From: Spirochaetales bacterium Spiro_05
GTDB lineage: Bacteria; Spirochaetota; Spirochaetia; Sphaerochaetales; Sphaerochaetaceae
Reading direction: 5' to 3'
DNA: 64,000 bases
NCBI GenBank assembly: GCA_001603115.1
Contig: LVBG01000020.1
Coordinates: 1 to 64,000, forward strand
This document shows positions 17,458-25,570 of this stretch, piece by piece. Each line of letters begins with the position of its first letter. Positions within the stretch are counted from its first letter, which is position 1. Both the position numbers and the translations under genes were made by a program. Under the pieces are notes generated by a model, which was given only the letters and a program-made list of their open reading frames with translations, was not told the origin of the DNA and ran no database searches.

Positions 17458-18725
17458 GCAACGTAACATCCATCGTGGGAGCCCAGTGGGGAGATGAAGG
17501 CAAAGGCCGTATCGTCGACTACTTGGCAGTCAACTCAGATCTGGTAATCCGCTTCCAAGGCGGCGACAACGCCGGACACACCGTCATCAACGACAAGGGC
17601 AAGTTTGCCCTGCACATCATCCCTTCGGGCATCTTCAATCCCGAGACGATGAACATCGTCGGGGCTGGAACCGTGGTCAATTTTGAGACCATGGCAGAGG
17701 AGCTTGAGTCCATCACCGCAAAGGGTGTGGAGGTGAACAACCTCTTTGTGGATGTGCGTGCCCACCTGATCATGCCCTACCACCGCGCCCTTGACGGCGC
17801 CCAGGAAGGAGCAAAGAGCTCCAAGATGCAAATCGGCACCACCAAGCGTGGCATCGGGCCGGCATACAGCGACAAGGCCACCCGATCGGGCATCAGGGCG
17901 GCAGACCTGCTGGATTTCGACCGCCTCAGGAACCGCATCGAGATGGCCCTCCCCCAGAAAAACCGCGAACTCGCCTACTTCGGGCTTCCCGAATACACCG
18001 TTGATGAGCTGATGGAGCTGTGCGCCAAATGGAAGGATCGTTTTGGCCATATGATCATCGATTCATTGCCGATAGTTCGCCAAGCCTATGAAGAGAACCG
18101 CAAGATTCTCCTCGAGGGTCAGCTTGGGGTCATGCGCGACCTGGATTGGGGCATCTACCCCTATACCACCAGCAGCAGTCCCACCAGCGGTGGAGCTGCC
18201 ATCGGAAGCGGTCTTGGACCGAGAAGAATCGATGAGGTCATCGGGGTCACCAAGGTCTACTCCACCAGTGTGGGCGGAGGTCCTTTCATGACCGAGCTCA
18301 CCGATGAGACTGCTGAGAAGCTCAGGGCCATCGGAGGCGAATACGGTGCGACCACCGGTCGTCCCCGCCGCTGCGGCTGGTTCGATGCCGTGGCTGCCGA
18401 CTACTCCTGCTGGATCAACGGCTTCACCGCCCTTGCCCTTACCAAGCTGGATGTGCTGGACACCTTCGAGAAGATCAAGGTCTGCACCGCCTACCGTGTG
18501 AACGGGGAAGTGATCACCTACCTGCCCGAAACTGCCCAGCAGGAGATTGCAGAGCCTATCTACGAGGAGTTTGACGGATGGATGGCTCCCACCACCGAAG
18601 CGAGGAAGTGGGAAGATCTGCCGCCGAAGGCCCAGGCTTACTGCAAGCGCCTCGGGGAACTTGTCGGATGCCCGATCAAGTACATCTCCGTCGGTCCGGA
18701 AAGAGACCAGATCATCATCCTGTAA
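17454..18725 (+). CDS. purA: Adenylosuccinate synthetase
   Basis: 423 residues. It joins IMP and aspartate with GTP to form adenylosuccinate. The signature GAQWGDEGKGRIVD is at residues 9-22, GDNAGHTV follows, and the GTP-binding C terminus is complete (KLDVLDTF, KYISVGPERDQ). It is translationally coupled to the upstream phosphoribosyltransferase, so salvage-derived IMP can go straight to AMP. The partner enzyme purB is about 12 kb downstream. Confidence 0.97.
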   Translation: MSNVTSIVGAQWGDEGKGRIVDYLAVNSDLVIRFQGGDNAGHTVINDKGKFALHIIPSGIFNPETMNIVGAGTVVNFETMAEELESITAKGVEVNNLFVDVRAHLIMPYHRALDGAQEGAKSSKMQIGTTKRGIGPAYSDKATRSGIRAADLLDFDRLRNRIEMALPQKNRELAYFGLPEYTVDELMELCAKWKDRFGHMIIDSLPIVRQAYEENRKILLEGQLGVMRDLDWGIYPYTTSSSPTSGGAAIGSGLGPRRIDEVIGVTKVYSTSVGGGPFMTELTDETAEKLRAIGGEYGATTGRPRRCGWFDAVAADYSCWINGFTALALTKLDVLDTFEKIKVCTAYRVNGEVITYLPETAQQEIAEPIYEEFDGWMAPTTEARKWEDLPPKAQAYCKRLGELVGCPIKYISVGPERDQIIIL

Positions 18726-18745
18726 TCAGTTCCGTAGTATATCAT

Positions 18746-18778
18746 GAGGCCTGCCATTCACGGCGGGCCTCTTCTTTT
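18746..18778 (+). terminator. Terminator after purA
   Basis: A 10-bp stem (18746-18755 with 18762-18771, one G-T pair) and 6-nt loop, followed by TTCTTTT. Confidence 0.85.
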
Positions 18779-18869
18779 GCATACCAACCAAACCCATTCA
18801 CTGAGGCAATCAGTTCATACGTCCTCTCACTGTCCTGTGAGAAAAAAGAAAAGAAGTCTCGCATAGTTA

Positions 18870-18898
18870 TTGACATATGCCAATAACATGGCTATAGT
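18870..18898 (+). promoter_or_regulatory. Strong promoter of the MinD/NifX cluster
   Basis: TTGACA (18870-18875), a 17-bp spacer and TATAGT (18893-18898) form a near-consensus promoter. Transcription should start near 18905, about 47 nt before the first gene. Confidence 0.8.
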
Positions 18899-18926
18899 CA
18901 AAGTAGTTGATGGCATATGCCATTAA
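18871..18926 (+). promoter_or_regulatory. Twin palindromic operator
   Basis: A perfect 12-bp palindrome TGGCATATGCCA at 18911-18922 (18 of 20 symmetric when extended to 18907-18926) sits just after the start of transcription. A second copy with one mismatch, TGACATATGCCA, at 18871-18882 covers the -35 end of the promoter. The copies are exactly 40 bp apart, close to four helical turns. The DUF134 helix-turn-helix protein encoded at 19190 is the obvious candidate to bind; that link is inference. Confidence 0.7.
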
Positions 18927-18951
18927 TAAGATTCATCCCAGGAGGCACACA

Positions 18952-19179
18952 ATGCCAAGAAGAGACGGAACAGGTCCAATGGGATTCGGATCCCTTTTGG
19001 GACGGGGAATGGGCTTCTGTGCCCGACAGAACGGGTACGGAATGGGCCGAGGTTGGAGATGCGGCGCTGCTGCAGTCCAGCCCAGTGTCGGACACGAGAC
19101 ACTCACCATGCGCAAGCGCATTCTCGAAGAGGAGCTGAAACAGGTGGAGAGCCTGCTCGCCCAGGAACATCAGAAATAA
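18952..19179 (+). CDS. DUF5320-like Gly/Arg-rich small protein
   Basis: 75 residues beginning MPRRDGTGPMGFG, with a Gly, Met and Arg rich first half and a short coiled-coil-like C terminus (MRKRILEEELKQVESLLAQ). This matches small DUF5320 proteins usually found beside NifX-like and MinD-like genes in anaerobes. The function is unknown. AGGAGG lies 6 nt upstream of the ATG at 18952. It is the first gene of the cluster. Confidence 0.75.
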   Translation: MPRRDGTGPMGFGSLLGRGMGFCARQNGYGMGRGWRCGAAAVQPSVGHETLTMRKRILEEELKQVESLLAQEHQK

Positions 19180-19189
19180 AAGGAAGCAT

Positions 19190-19564
19190 ATGCCGCGACC
19201 AAGAAAATGGAGACATGTCTGTTCACTGCCCCAAACAAGCCGTTTCGGCCCGCTCGGGGTTGGGGCCGGCGAGATGGAACCGATACTCATGACCGTGGAT
19301 GAGTACGAAGCCTTTCGACTCATCGACTATGAAGGGATGACCCAAATGGAGTGCAGTGTCCAAATGGGTGTGGCCAGGTCCACGGTCCAGGGTATCTACG
19401 ACAGTGCCCGCAAGAAGCTGGCACACTCTCTGGTTGAGGGAAAGCCACTGCTCATCGAAGGCGGTGAGTATCAGCTCAACGATCATGGCATAAGGCACGG
19501 CCGCGGCTGTGGTCGGGGCTGCAGACGAAGACAGATGGAGCAAGAAGGAGCACAAGAATCATGA
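19190..19564 (+). CDS. DUF134 family helix-turn-helix regulator
   Basis: 124 residues starting MPRPRKWRHVCSLPQ, the typical DUF134 N terminus. FRLIDYEGMTQMECSVQMGVARSTVQGIYDSARKKLA at about 43-80 resembles a sigma-70 region 4-like helix-turn-helix. The C terminus is rich in Cys, Gly and Arg (RGCGRGCRRR), possibly metal binding. It probably regulates its own operon through the TGGCATATGCCA palindromes. The start codon lies in GCATATGCCG, half of the same motif. The stop overlaps the next ATG. Confidence 0.82.
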   Translation: MPRPRKWRHVCSLPQTSRFGPLGVGAGEMEPILMTVDEYEAFRLIDYEGMTQMECSVQMGVARSTVQGIYDSARKKLAHSLVEGKPLLIEGGEYQLNDHGIRHGRGCGRGCRRRQMEQEGAQES

Positions 19565-19923
19565 TCATAGCAATTCCGGCAGAGGCAAACAGCCTGGATA
19601 GCGCAACCTGCGTATCCTTTGGCAGGGCACCCTACTACTGTCTCTACAATACAGAAACTGAGAGCAGTACCTTTATGACCAATCTTGCCGCAGATAGTGC
19701 AGGTGGAGCGGGTATCCAGGCAGCCCAGGACTTGGTCGACCAGAGCATCGGAACTCTTATCACATTCCGCCTCGGCGAGAATGCTGCAAAGGTGCTCCAA
19801 GCTGCAGAGATAGCAATCCTCAAGGCCTTGAACCTAAGTGTTGCGGACAATATCTCCGCTCTGCAGGAAGGAAAGCTTGCTCCTCTGGGTGAAGTCCACC
19901 CCGGATTCCACCATGGGCACTGA
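19561..19923 (+). CDS. NifX/NifB-C type domain protein, first copy
   Basis: 120 residues of the dinitrogenase iron-molybdenum cofactor biosynthesis fold (NifX, NafY and NifB C-terminal domain). The N terminus MIIAIPAEANSLDSATCVSFGRAPYYCLYN shows the family pattern, and the tail is His rich (HPGFHHGH). No nitrogenase genes are present, so a general metal-cluster carrier role is possible but unproven. It overlaps both neighbours, which indicates coupled translation. Confidence 0.82.
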   Translation: MIIAIPAEANSLDSATCVSFGRAPYYCLYNTETESSTFMTNLAADSAGGAGIQAAQDLVDQSIGTLITFRLGENAAKVLQAAEIAILKALNLSVADNISALQEGKLAPLGEVHPGFHHGH

Positions 19924-20785
19924 CCTGACGGTGGCAGTGCTTAGCGGCAAGGGAGGGACGGGAAAGACCTTGGTCTCTGTCAATCTTGCCGCAGTGGCAC
20001 AGAAGGCAACCTACGTCGATTGCGATGTTGAGGAGCCCAACGGCCATCTGTTTTTCAAGCCCACCATCCTATCCTCACGTGTTGTGACTGTCCCCAAGCC
20101 TGTTGTCGATCAGAGCCTGTGCGATGGGTGCCGCATCTGCACCGAGGCGTGCGCATTCAACGCCCTTGCCCTGATCGGCAAACAGCTTCTGGTTTTCAAC
20201 GAGGTCTGTCACAGCTGCGGACTCTGTACGACACTCTGCCCCAAGAAGGCACTCACCGAGGTCGAACAACCCTTGGGAGTGGTACGACAGGGCCGGCATG
20301 GTACAGTCAGCTTTGAGGATGGGATCCTTGACATCGGGCAGAGCGAAGCCGTTCCCCTCATCAAGGCGCTCCTCAAAAAAAAGCACAAGGATCTGGTCGT
20401 CATCGACAGTCCGCCGGGAAGCGGATGCCTGGTAACCGAAGCCATCTTGGGAGCAGATTATTGCTTACTGGTTGCAGAACCAACCCGTTTTGGGGCACAC
20501 AATCTGGCCATGGTCCATGAATTGGTGCAGATTTTGGGAAAACCCTGTGCGGTGTTGCTCAATAAAAATGAAGAGAGTGCAAGCAACCCAAGCAAGGAAT
20601 ATGCCCTTGCTCACAACCTGAGCATCGCAGGCACATTGCCCTATGACCCCAAGCTGGCAGCTCTTGCCAGTGAGGGGCTCATCGCCAGCGAAGAGCTTGG
20701 CCACTACCATGCTTACTTCTCCAACTTGCTGGAAACGATACGCAAGGAGGCAGCGGATGCATCAGATCCTCATACTCAGCGGTAA
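19913..20785 (+). CDS. MinD/Mrp-like P-loop ATPase with ferredoxin insert, first copy
   Basis: 290 residues. The deviant Walker A SGKGGTGKT is at about 11-19. A two-cluster 4Fe-4S ferredoxin insert follows, with CDGCRICTEACAFNAL and CHSCGLCTTLCPKKAL. IDSPPGSGC is the switch II region. It belongs to the COG1149 group found with NifX-like proteins. Its role is unknown; ATP-driven iron-sulfur or metal-cofactor handling is the usual proposal. ATG at 19913 overlaps the upstream gene by 11 nt. Its paralogue follows directly. Confidence 0.87.
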   Translation: MGTDLTVAVLSGKGGTGKTLVSVNLAAVAQKATYVDCDVEEPNGHLFFKPTILSSRVVTVPKPVVDQSLCDGCRICTEACAFNALALIGKQLLVFNEVCHSCGLCTTLCPKKALTEVEQPLGVVRQGRHGTVSFEDGILDIGQSEAVPLIKALLKKKHKDLVVIDSPPGSGCLVTEAILGADYCLLVAEPTRFGAHNLAMVHELVQILGKPCAVLLNKNEESASNPSKEYALAHNLSIAGTLPYDPKLAALASEGLIASEELGHYHAYFSNLLETIRKEAADASDPHTQR

Positions 20786-21632
20786 GGGCGGGACAGGCAA
20801 GACCACCGTTGCAAGTGCATTCATCCACCTCTCCCAGGCTAAGGCTTATGCCGATTGTGATGTCGATGCACCCAACCTACACCTGGTCATGGGAAACTAT
20901 GAGACAGAGGGAAAACAGGACTATATGGGGTTGAGGAAGGCGTCTATTGACTCAGAGAAATGCATCGGCTGTGATGCATGCAGACAAGTCTGCCGATTCG
21001 ATGCCATCGAGGCTGAACCACACTATCACGTAGTGAATATTGCCTGTGAGGGATGCCGAGCCTGCGCCTATGCCTGCCCTCAGGATGCCATCAGCTTTGT
21101 CGATGCCAAGGTCGGAGACCTGCGTCTGCTAGAACGGGGCGATGAGCATTTCAGCACAGCGACCCTGATTATGGGCAGCGGAACTACCGGCAAACTGGTA
21201 AATCAGGTGAAAAACCAATTAAAAAAGGCTGCTGATCCCAACGAGGTCGCAATCTTGGATGGAAGCCCAGGTATCGGGTGTCCTGTCATCGCATCGCTGA
21301 GCGGTGTAGACCTTGCACTCATGGTTGCCGAACCTTCGGTCAGCGGAATAGCCGACCTGAAACGGGTAATCGCCAGTGCCAGGCAGTTGCAGGTGCCGGT
21401 GGCTGTAATCGTCAACAAGTATGATATGCATGAACAAAAGAGTGCGGAGATTGAGGTTTTCTGCTTCAAGGAGGGCATCCCCTTCCTGGGAAAGATTCCC
21501 TATGACCGTGAAGCGGTACGCGCACTCAATCAGGGGCTGACACTCGACCAGATTTCTTCAAATGGTTCTGAAGCAGTGAAGTCCATCTACTACCGAACGC
21601 TACACCTGGCAAGGGAGACCATGAAAGGATGA
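20757..21632 (+). CDS. MinD/Mrp-like P-loop ATPase with ferredoxin insert, second copy
   Basis: 291 residues, paralogue of the preceding gene with Walker A SGKGGTGKT at 8-16 and a ferredoxin insert CIGCDACRQVCRFDAI plus CEGCRACAYACPQDAI. LDGSPGIGCP replaces the switch II region. Paired copies are usual in this cluster type and may form a heterodimer. AAGGAGG (20744-20750) precedes ATG 20757, which lies within the last codons of the first copy. The stop overlaps the next gene. Confidence 0.87.
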   Translation: MHQILILSGKGGTGKTTVASAFIHLSQAKAYADCDVDAPNLHLVMGNYETEGKQDYMGLRKASIDSEKCIGCDACRQVCRFDAIEAEPHYHVVNIACEGCRACAYACPQDAISFVDAKVGDLRLLERGDEHFSTATLIMGSGTTGKLVNQVKNQLKKAADPNEVAILDGSPGIGCPVIASLSGVDLALMVAEPSVSGIADLKRVIASARQLQVPVAVIVNKYDMHEQKSAEIEVFCFKEGIPFLGKIPYDREAVRALNQGLTLDQISSNGSEAVKSIYYRTLHLARETMKG

Positions 21633-22453
21633 AGATAACCAGTTTGTTGGAAAATACCAGTTCACAACCCACTATAGGATGCGAACATGGCTTGAGCCTG
21701 TACATAGAGACAGGAAGCAGGAAGATCCTCTTCGATACCGGGGCAAGCAACCTCTTTGCCAAGAATGCCGAATCGTTGGGCATCGACCTTGGCAAGGTGG
21801 ATCTCGCAATTCTCTCCCATGGCCACTACGACCATGCAGGAGGATTGAAAACCTTCCTTGCACTCAATGCTCATGCTCCAGTGTATATCAGAAGGGAAGC
21901 GTTCGGCCCCTACTACTCCCAACGGGAAGACGGTGAGTATCACTACATCGGCATTGATCAGGATCTGGCGGCCAACAACCGTCTCATAGACACCAGTGCT
22001 TACACGCCTATAGCCGAAGGAATAACACTCTTCTCCAGAGTGGAAAGAAGTGAGTTCGTTCCTTCCGGCAACCAAAGCCTCCATCGCAAGGAGGGAGAGC
22101 ACTATCTCCCTGATTCTTTTACCCATGAGCAGTATCTGATGATCGAGGAGGGAGAGACCAGGCTTTTGGTCTCCGGTTGCTCCCACCGCGGTATCGTCAA
22201 TATCGTGAAAAGCGCACATGAGCACTGGCAGGCCTACCCCACCCACGTCATTGGGGGCTTCCACCTCTACAACCACCGCACCGGGGAACCGGAAAAACCG
22301 GAGGTGCTGGATGCCATCGCGGAAATTCTGCTCGCCACTAAGGCTCGTTACTCTACCTGCCACTGTACCGGAGAGGAGAACTATACGTATCTGAAAAAGA
22401 GAATGGGAGATCATATCGCCTACCTGTCAGGTGGGGATGTGCTCATCTGTTGA
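21629..22453 (+). CDS. Metallo-beta-lactamase fold hydrolase
   Basis: 274 residues. The metal site ILSHGHYDHAGG gives H64, H66, D68 and H69. Further conserved pieces are VSGCSHRGIVNIV and GGFHLYN. The sequence is closest to the COG1237 group, which includes a methanopterin-pathway phosphoribosyl enzyme, but in bacteria the substrate is unknown. It is coupled to the upstream ATPase (ATGA) and so belongs to the same operon. Confidence 0.82.
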   Translation: MKITSLLENTSSQPTIGCEHGLSLYIETGSRKILFDTGASNLFAKNAESLGIDLGKVDLAILSHGHYDHAGGLKTFLALNAHAPVYIRREAFGPYYSQREDGEYHYIGIDQDLAANNRLIDTSAYTPIAEGITLFSRVERSEFVPSGNQSLHRKEGEHYLPDSFTHEQYLMIEEGETRLLVSGCSHRGIVNIVKSAHEHWQAYPTHVIGGFHLYNHRTGEPEKPEVLDAIAEILLATKARYSTCHCTGEENYTYLKKRMGDHIAYLSGGDVLIC

Positions 22454-22469
22454 TAAAGGAAGAGATATC

Positions 22470-22583
22470 ATGCAAGAACACATGCATCAGGACATGAAGG
22501 CCGAGCTGAAGAATGGAAGTATCGAATCGTACAACGGCTCCGATATTGGGGAGCTTTGCAAAACCATAGAAATGAGGAAGTAA
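22470..22583 (+). CDS. Small 37-residue protein in the MinD/NifX cluster
   Basis: An open frame of 37 codons, MQEHMHQDMKAELKNGSIE..., ending in KTIEMRK. It has a good AGGAAGAG ribosome site 5 nt before ATG 22470 and ends 3 nt before the next gene. It has no membrane segment or metal motif and no family was recognised. Position and ribosome site argue that it is translated; it could also only serve coupling. Confidence 0.5.
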   Translation: MQEHMHQDMKAELKNGSIESYNGSDIGELCKTIEMRK

Positions 22584-22586
22584 GGA

Positions 22587-22946
22587 ATGTTGAAAGTAGC
22601 AGTAGCAAGTGAGAACAAGATGGTCTGTGGCCACTTCGGGCATTGTGAGACCTTTGAGGTATTCGTGACGGAAGGGGACAAGATTCTCAGCTCTGAGAGT
22701 GTACAGAATCCGGGACACCGCCCGGGCTTCTTGCCCAATTTCCTCCACGAACTGGGGGTGAACACCATCATCAGCGGAGGAATGGGAGGTGGAGCTGTGG
22801 ATATTTTCAATGGGCACAACATTGAAGTCATCCTCGGAGCCCAGGGCGACAGCCGCAAGGTGGTTGAAGAGTACCTTGCAGGTAATCTGGCATCCACCGG
22901 CAGCATCTGCCATGAGCATGCCCATCACGACGAGTGCGGCGAATAG
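22587..22946 (+). CDS. NifX/NifB-C type domain protein, second copy
   Basis: 119 residues of the NifX-like fold: MLKVAVASENKMVCGHFGHCETFEVF with the typical GHFGHC, then GVNTIISGGMGGGAVDIFN. The C-terminal tail HEHAHHDECGE is rich in His and acidic residues, suggesting metal binding. It is the last gene of the cluster and is followed by a terminator. It is more canonical than the copy at 19561. Confidence 0.86.
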   Translation: MLKVAVASENKMVCGHFGHCETFEVFVTEGDKILSSESVQNPGHRPGFLPNFLHELGVNTIISGGMGGGAVDIFNGHNIEVILGAQGDSRKVVEEYLAGNLASTGSICHEHAHHDECGE

Positions 22947-22972
22947 CCGGAATCAGTACAAGGTTTCTGAAG

Positions 22973-22998
22973 CCCTGCCCGCTTGGACAGGGTTTTTT
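22973..22998 (+). terminator. Terminator of the MinD/NifX operon
   Basis: Stem 22973-22980 with 22985-22992 (one internal mismatch) followed by six T. Confidence 0.85.
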
Positions 22999-23101
22999 CT
23001 TGCTCTTTGTGAACAGAATTGTCATCGCTTTTGGTACAGAATCATCGTATAGGGCGATTATTGGCTTGTCAAGAAGTGTTTTTAGGACATTTTTTGCATT
23101 G

Positions 23102-23151
23102 GGTTGCCTAACTGACAACTTATATATTACTATTAGGTTGTCTAAACCTGA
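23102..23151 (+). promoter_or_regulatory. Operator-like repeats upstream of the osmoprotectant operon
   Basis: A 7-5-7 palindrome (TTAGGTT, 5 bp, AACCTGA; one mismatch) lies at 23133-23151. A related direct repeat GGTTGCCTAA is at 23102-23111, 34 bp before its match GGTTGTCTAA at 23136. A likely -10 (TATATT, 23123-23128) lies between them, but no convincing -35 was found. Half-sites of this kind suit a DtxR/MntR or MarR/GbsR-type regulator; which one cannot be told. Confidence 0.45.
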
Positions 23152-23194
23152 GACATATTTTCTGACCAAAACAACACGAGGAGCACAATGAACA

Positions 23195-24322
23195 ATGATT
23201 GAATTCAAGAACGTAACAAAACGCTACGGGTCAAAAACCATACTGCATGACCTGAGCTTTACCATCAAAACCGGCGAGTTTGTCGTGTTGATCGGCCCCA
23301 GCGGATGTGGAAAAACCACTACCCTACGGACCATCAACCGCCTTATCGAACCCAAACCGGGGACGGTCTTCATCGACGGCGAGGACGTCACGCAGCAGAA
23401 TGCTGTTGAACTGCGCCGCAAGATTGGGTATGTCATCCAGCAGATCGGGCTTTTCCCGAACATGACCGTTGAACAGAACATCTGTGTGGTACCGAAATTG
23501 CTGAAGTACTCCAAGGATGAGTGCGACCGCATCGTACGCGAGCTGCTTGCCTTGGTTGATATGCCCTACGAGGAGAATGCCCACAAGTACCCAAGTGAGC
23601 TCTCCGGCGGACAGCAGCAGAGAATCGGGGTACTGCGCGCCCTGGCAGCTTCCCCTCCGGTCATCCTGATGGATGAGCCCTTCGGAGCGCTGGACCCGGT
23701 AACCCGTGACAGCTTGCAGGAAGAGGTGAAGCGCATCCAGAAAAAACTGAAAAAGACCATCGTCTTCGTCACCCATGACATGGACGAGGCCCTCAGACTC
23801 GCCGACACCATCATCTTCATGGACGGAGGGCACATCGTACAGATGGCCAGCCCCGAGGAGATGCTGCAGAACCCTGCCAGCAAGGTGATCAAGAACTTCA
23901 TGGGCAAACACATGAACGAGGATGGCCCGGTGGCCCCCTTGCTTGCCGAGGAGTTCATGAAGAAGAAGGTCTACAAGGTCTACAAGAGCGCCAAGACGCT
24001 TGAGTCGATCGAACTGATGAGCAAGCGCGATATCAACAGCCTGGTGGTCATCGATGACGATGATACCTACCTCGGCACCCTCTCCATTGAGGACATCAAG
24101 GCCAGAGGGAAAGCAGGCCGATCCATCGCCGAACTCATCAACAGCGAAACCATGACCGTAGGACGCAAGGATGATGCGAAGGATGCGCTGGACAAGTTGC
24201 TCTCCTCCACATCCAACTATGTGGTCGTCCTGAATGACAACCGTACTGTTGCAGGCATCATTACCCGGACCAGCACGGCAAAGGCGATGGGCGAGGCCCT
24301 CTGGGGGGACTTGTCGGCATGA
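23195..24322 (+). CDS. opuCA: Osmoprotectant ABC transporter ATP-binding protein with CBS domains
   Basis: 375 residues. It energises uptake of betaine, choline or carnitine-type solutes. Walker A GPSGCGKTT is at 34-42, the ABC signature LSGGQQQRIG near 135, Walker B VILMDEPFGALDP near 158. Two CBS domains occupy about 255-365, where they sense ionic strength in OpuA/OpuC systems. The following permease overlaps as ATGA. Gene symbol follows the best-known OpuC system; the exact substrate is not proven. Confidence 0.9.
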   Translation: MIEFKNVTKRYGSKTILHDLSFTIKTGEFVVLIGPSGCGKTTTLRTINRLIEPKPGTVFIDGEDVTQQNAVELRRKIGYVIQQIGLFPNMTVEQNICVVPKLLKYSKDECDRIVRELLALVDMPYEENAHKYPSELSGGQQQRIGVLRALAASPPVILMDEPFGALDPVTRDSLQEEVKRIQKKLKKTIVFVTHDMDEALRLADTIIFMDGGHIVQMASPEEMLQNPASKVIKNFMGKHMNEDGPVAPLLAEEFMKKKVYKVYKSAKTLESIELMSKRDINSLVVIDDDDTYLGTLSIEDIKARGKAGRSIAELINSETMTVGRKDDAKDALDKLLSSTSNYVVVLNDNRTVAGIITRTSTAKAMGEALWGDLSA

Positions 24323-24960
24323 AATTGATCAACTTTTTCACCAACAACTCACAAGCCATGCTTGTCAGTCTTGGACAGCATATCGCTTTGGTCCTTGTTT
24401 CGGTGGGAATCGGCATTCTCATCGCCATTCCCTTGGGTATCCTGCTCACCCGGCACAAGAAAGCTGCTGCCTACGTCTTGGCAGTTGCCGGCATGGTTCA
24501 GACCATTCCTGGTCTGGTAATGCTTGGCTTTGCCTTGATTCTGATGGGTATCGGGACCCTTCCGGCGCTTGCCGTACTTTCGGTCTACTCGATCCTGCCC
24601 ATCCTGCGCAATACCTATACCGGCATCATCGAGGTGCTTCCTTCCTATAAGGATGCAGCAAAAGGCATCGGCATGACCAAGAGCCAGGTGCTCTTCAAGG
24701 TCGAGCTTCCCTTGGCCCTGCCCGCCATTGTCAGCGGGATCCGCATCAGCGCCGTCTACATCGTCAGCTGGGCTACCCTTGCCGGCATGATTGGAGCCGG
24801 AGGCCTCGGAGACTGGATCTGGACCGGACTTGCCACCTACAACACCGACTATATCCTGGCAGGGGCCATACCCTCAGCCATACTAGCCTTTGCGTTCAGC
24901 GCCCTCATCGGCCTGGTGCAAAAACTCATCACCCCGAAGGGGCTTAGGAGGAATGCATGA
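24319..24960 (+). CDS. opuCB: Osmoprotectant ABC transporter permease, first
   Basis: 213 residues with about six membrane helices. The EAA-like cytoplasmic loop is visible as DAAKGIGMTKSQVLFKVELPLALP. It is one of two permease chains encoded in tandem between the ATPase and the binding protein. It overlaps both neighbours by 4 nt, so synthesis is coupled. Confidence 0.9.
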   Translation: MKLINFFTNNSQAMLVSLGQHIALVLVSVGIGILIAIPLGILLTRHKKAAAYVLAVAGMVQTIPGLVMLGFALILMGIGTLPALAVLSVYSILPILRNTYTGIIEVLPSYKDAAKGIGMTKSQVLFKVELPLALPAIVSGIRISAVYIVSWATLAGMIGAGGLGDWIWTGLATYNTDYILAGAIPSAILAFAFSALIGLVQKLITPKGLRRNA

Positions 24961-25556
24961 ACGAACTTATGAGTGCAATCGCTGAACATCTAACCATCGT
25001 GGCCGTTTCCATGTTCTTTGCGGCCATTCTGGGCATCGCTCTCGGAGTCCTTGCCTACTGGAGAAGAAAGCTTGGTTCGGTGATCATCAGTATCGCTGAA
25101 CTTATCCAAACCATTCCCTCACTGGCACTTCTTGCCCTGTTGATGATCATCTTCGGGCTCGGAGACCTGACCATGGGAGTCGCTCTGGTGCTCTATGCAC
25201 TGCTTCCGATCATCCGCAACACCTATACCAGCCTGACCCAGCTGCCTCCCCATATCATCGATGCAGCACGGGGCATGGGCATGAGCAGAGGCCAACGGCT
25301 GCTCAAGGTGGAGATACCCCTCTCCATCCCGATGATCTTCTCAGGCTTCAAGGTAGCCTTGGTCAACTCCCTCTCCATCGCCGTCATGGGAGTACTCATC
25401 GGCTCGGGAGGCTTGGGATACATCATCTATCGCGGAATCCAGCAACGGAATATGGACCGCATCCTGCTTGGAGCCATTCCGGTAGTGCTCATAGCCCTTC
25501 TCTTCGACTGGTTGATGGGCAAAGCAGAAAAACGACTACTCAAACACACACGTTAA
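24957..25556 (+). CDS. opuCD: Osmoprotectant ABC transporter permease, second
   Basis: 199 residues with about five to six membrane helices and the loop DAARGMGMSRGQRLLKVEIPLSIP. It pairs with the preceding permease to form the transmembrane channel. It overlaps the first permease by 4 nt; 14 nt separate it from the binding-protein gene. Confidence 0.9.
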   Translation: MNELMSAIAEHLTIVAVSMFFAAILGIALGVLAYWRRKLGSVIISIAELIQTIPSLALLALLMIIFGLGDLTMGVALVLYALLPIIRNTYTSLTQLPPHIIDAARGMGMSRGQRLLKVEIPLSIPMIFSGFKVALVNSLSIAVMGVLIGSGGLGYIIYRGIQQRNMDRILLGAIPVVLIALLFDWLMGKAEKRLLKHTR

Positions 25557-25570
25557 GGAGACTTACTTAT

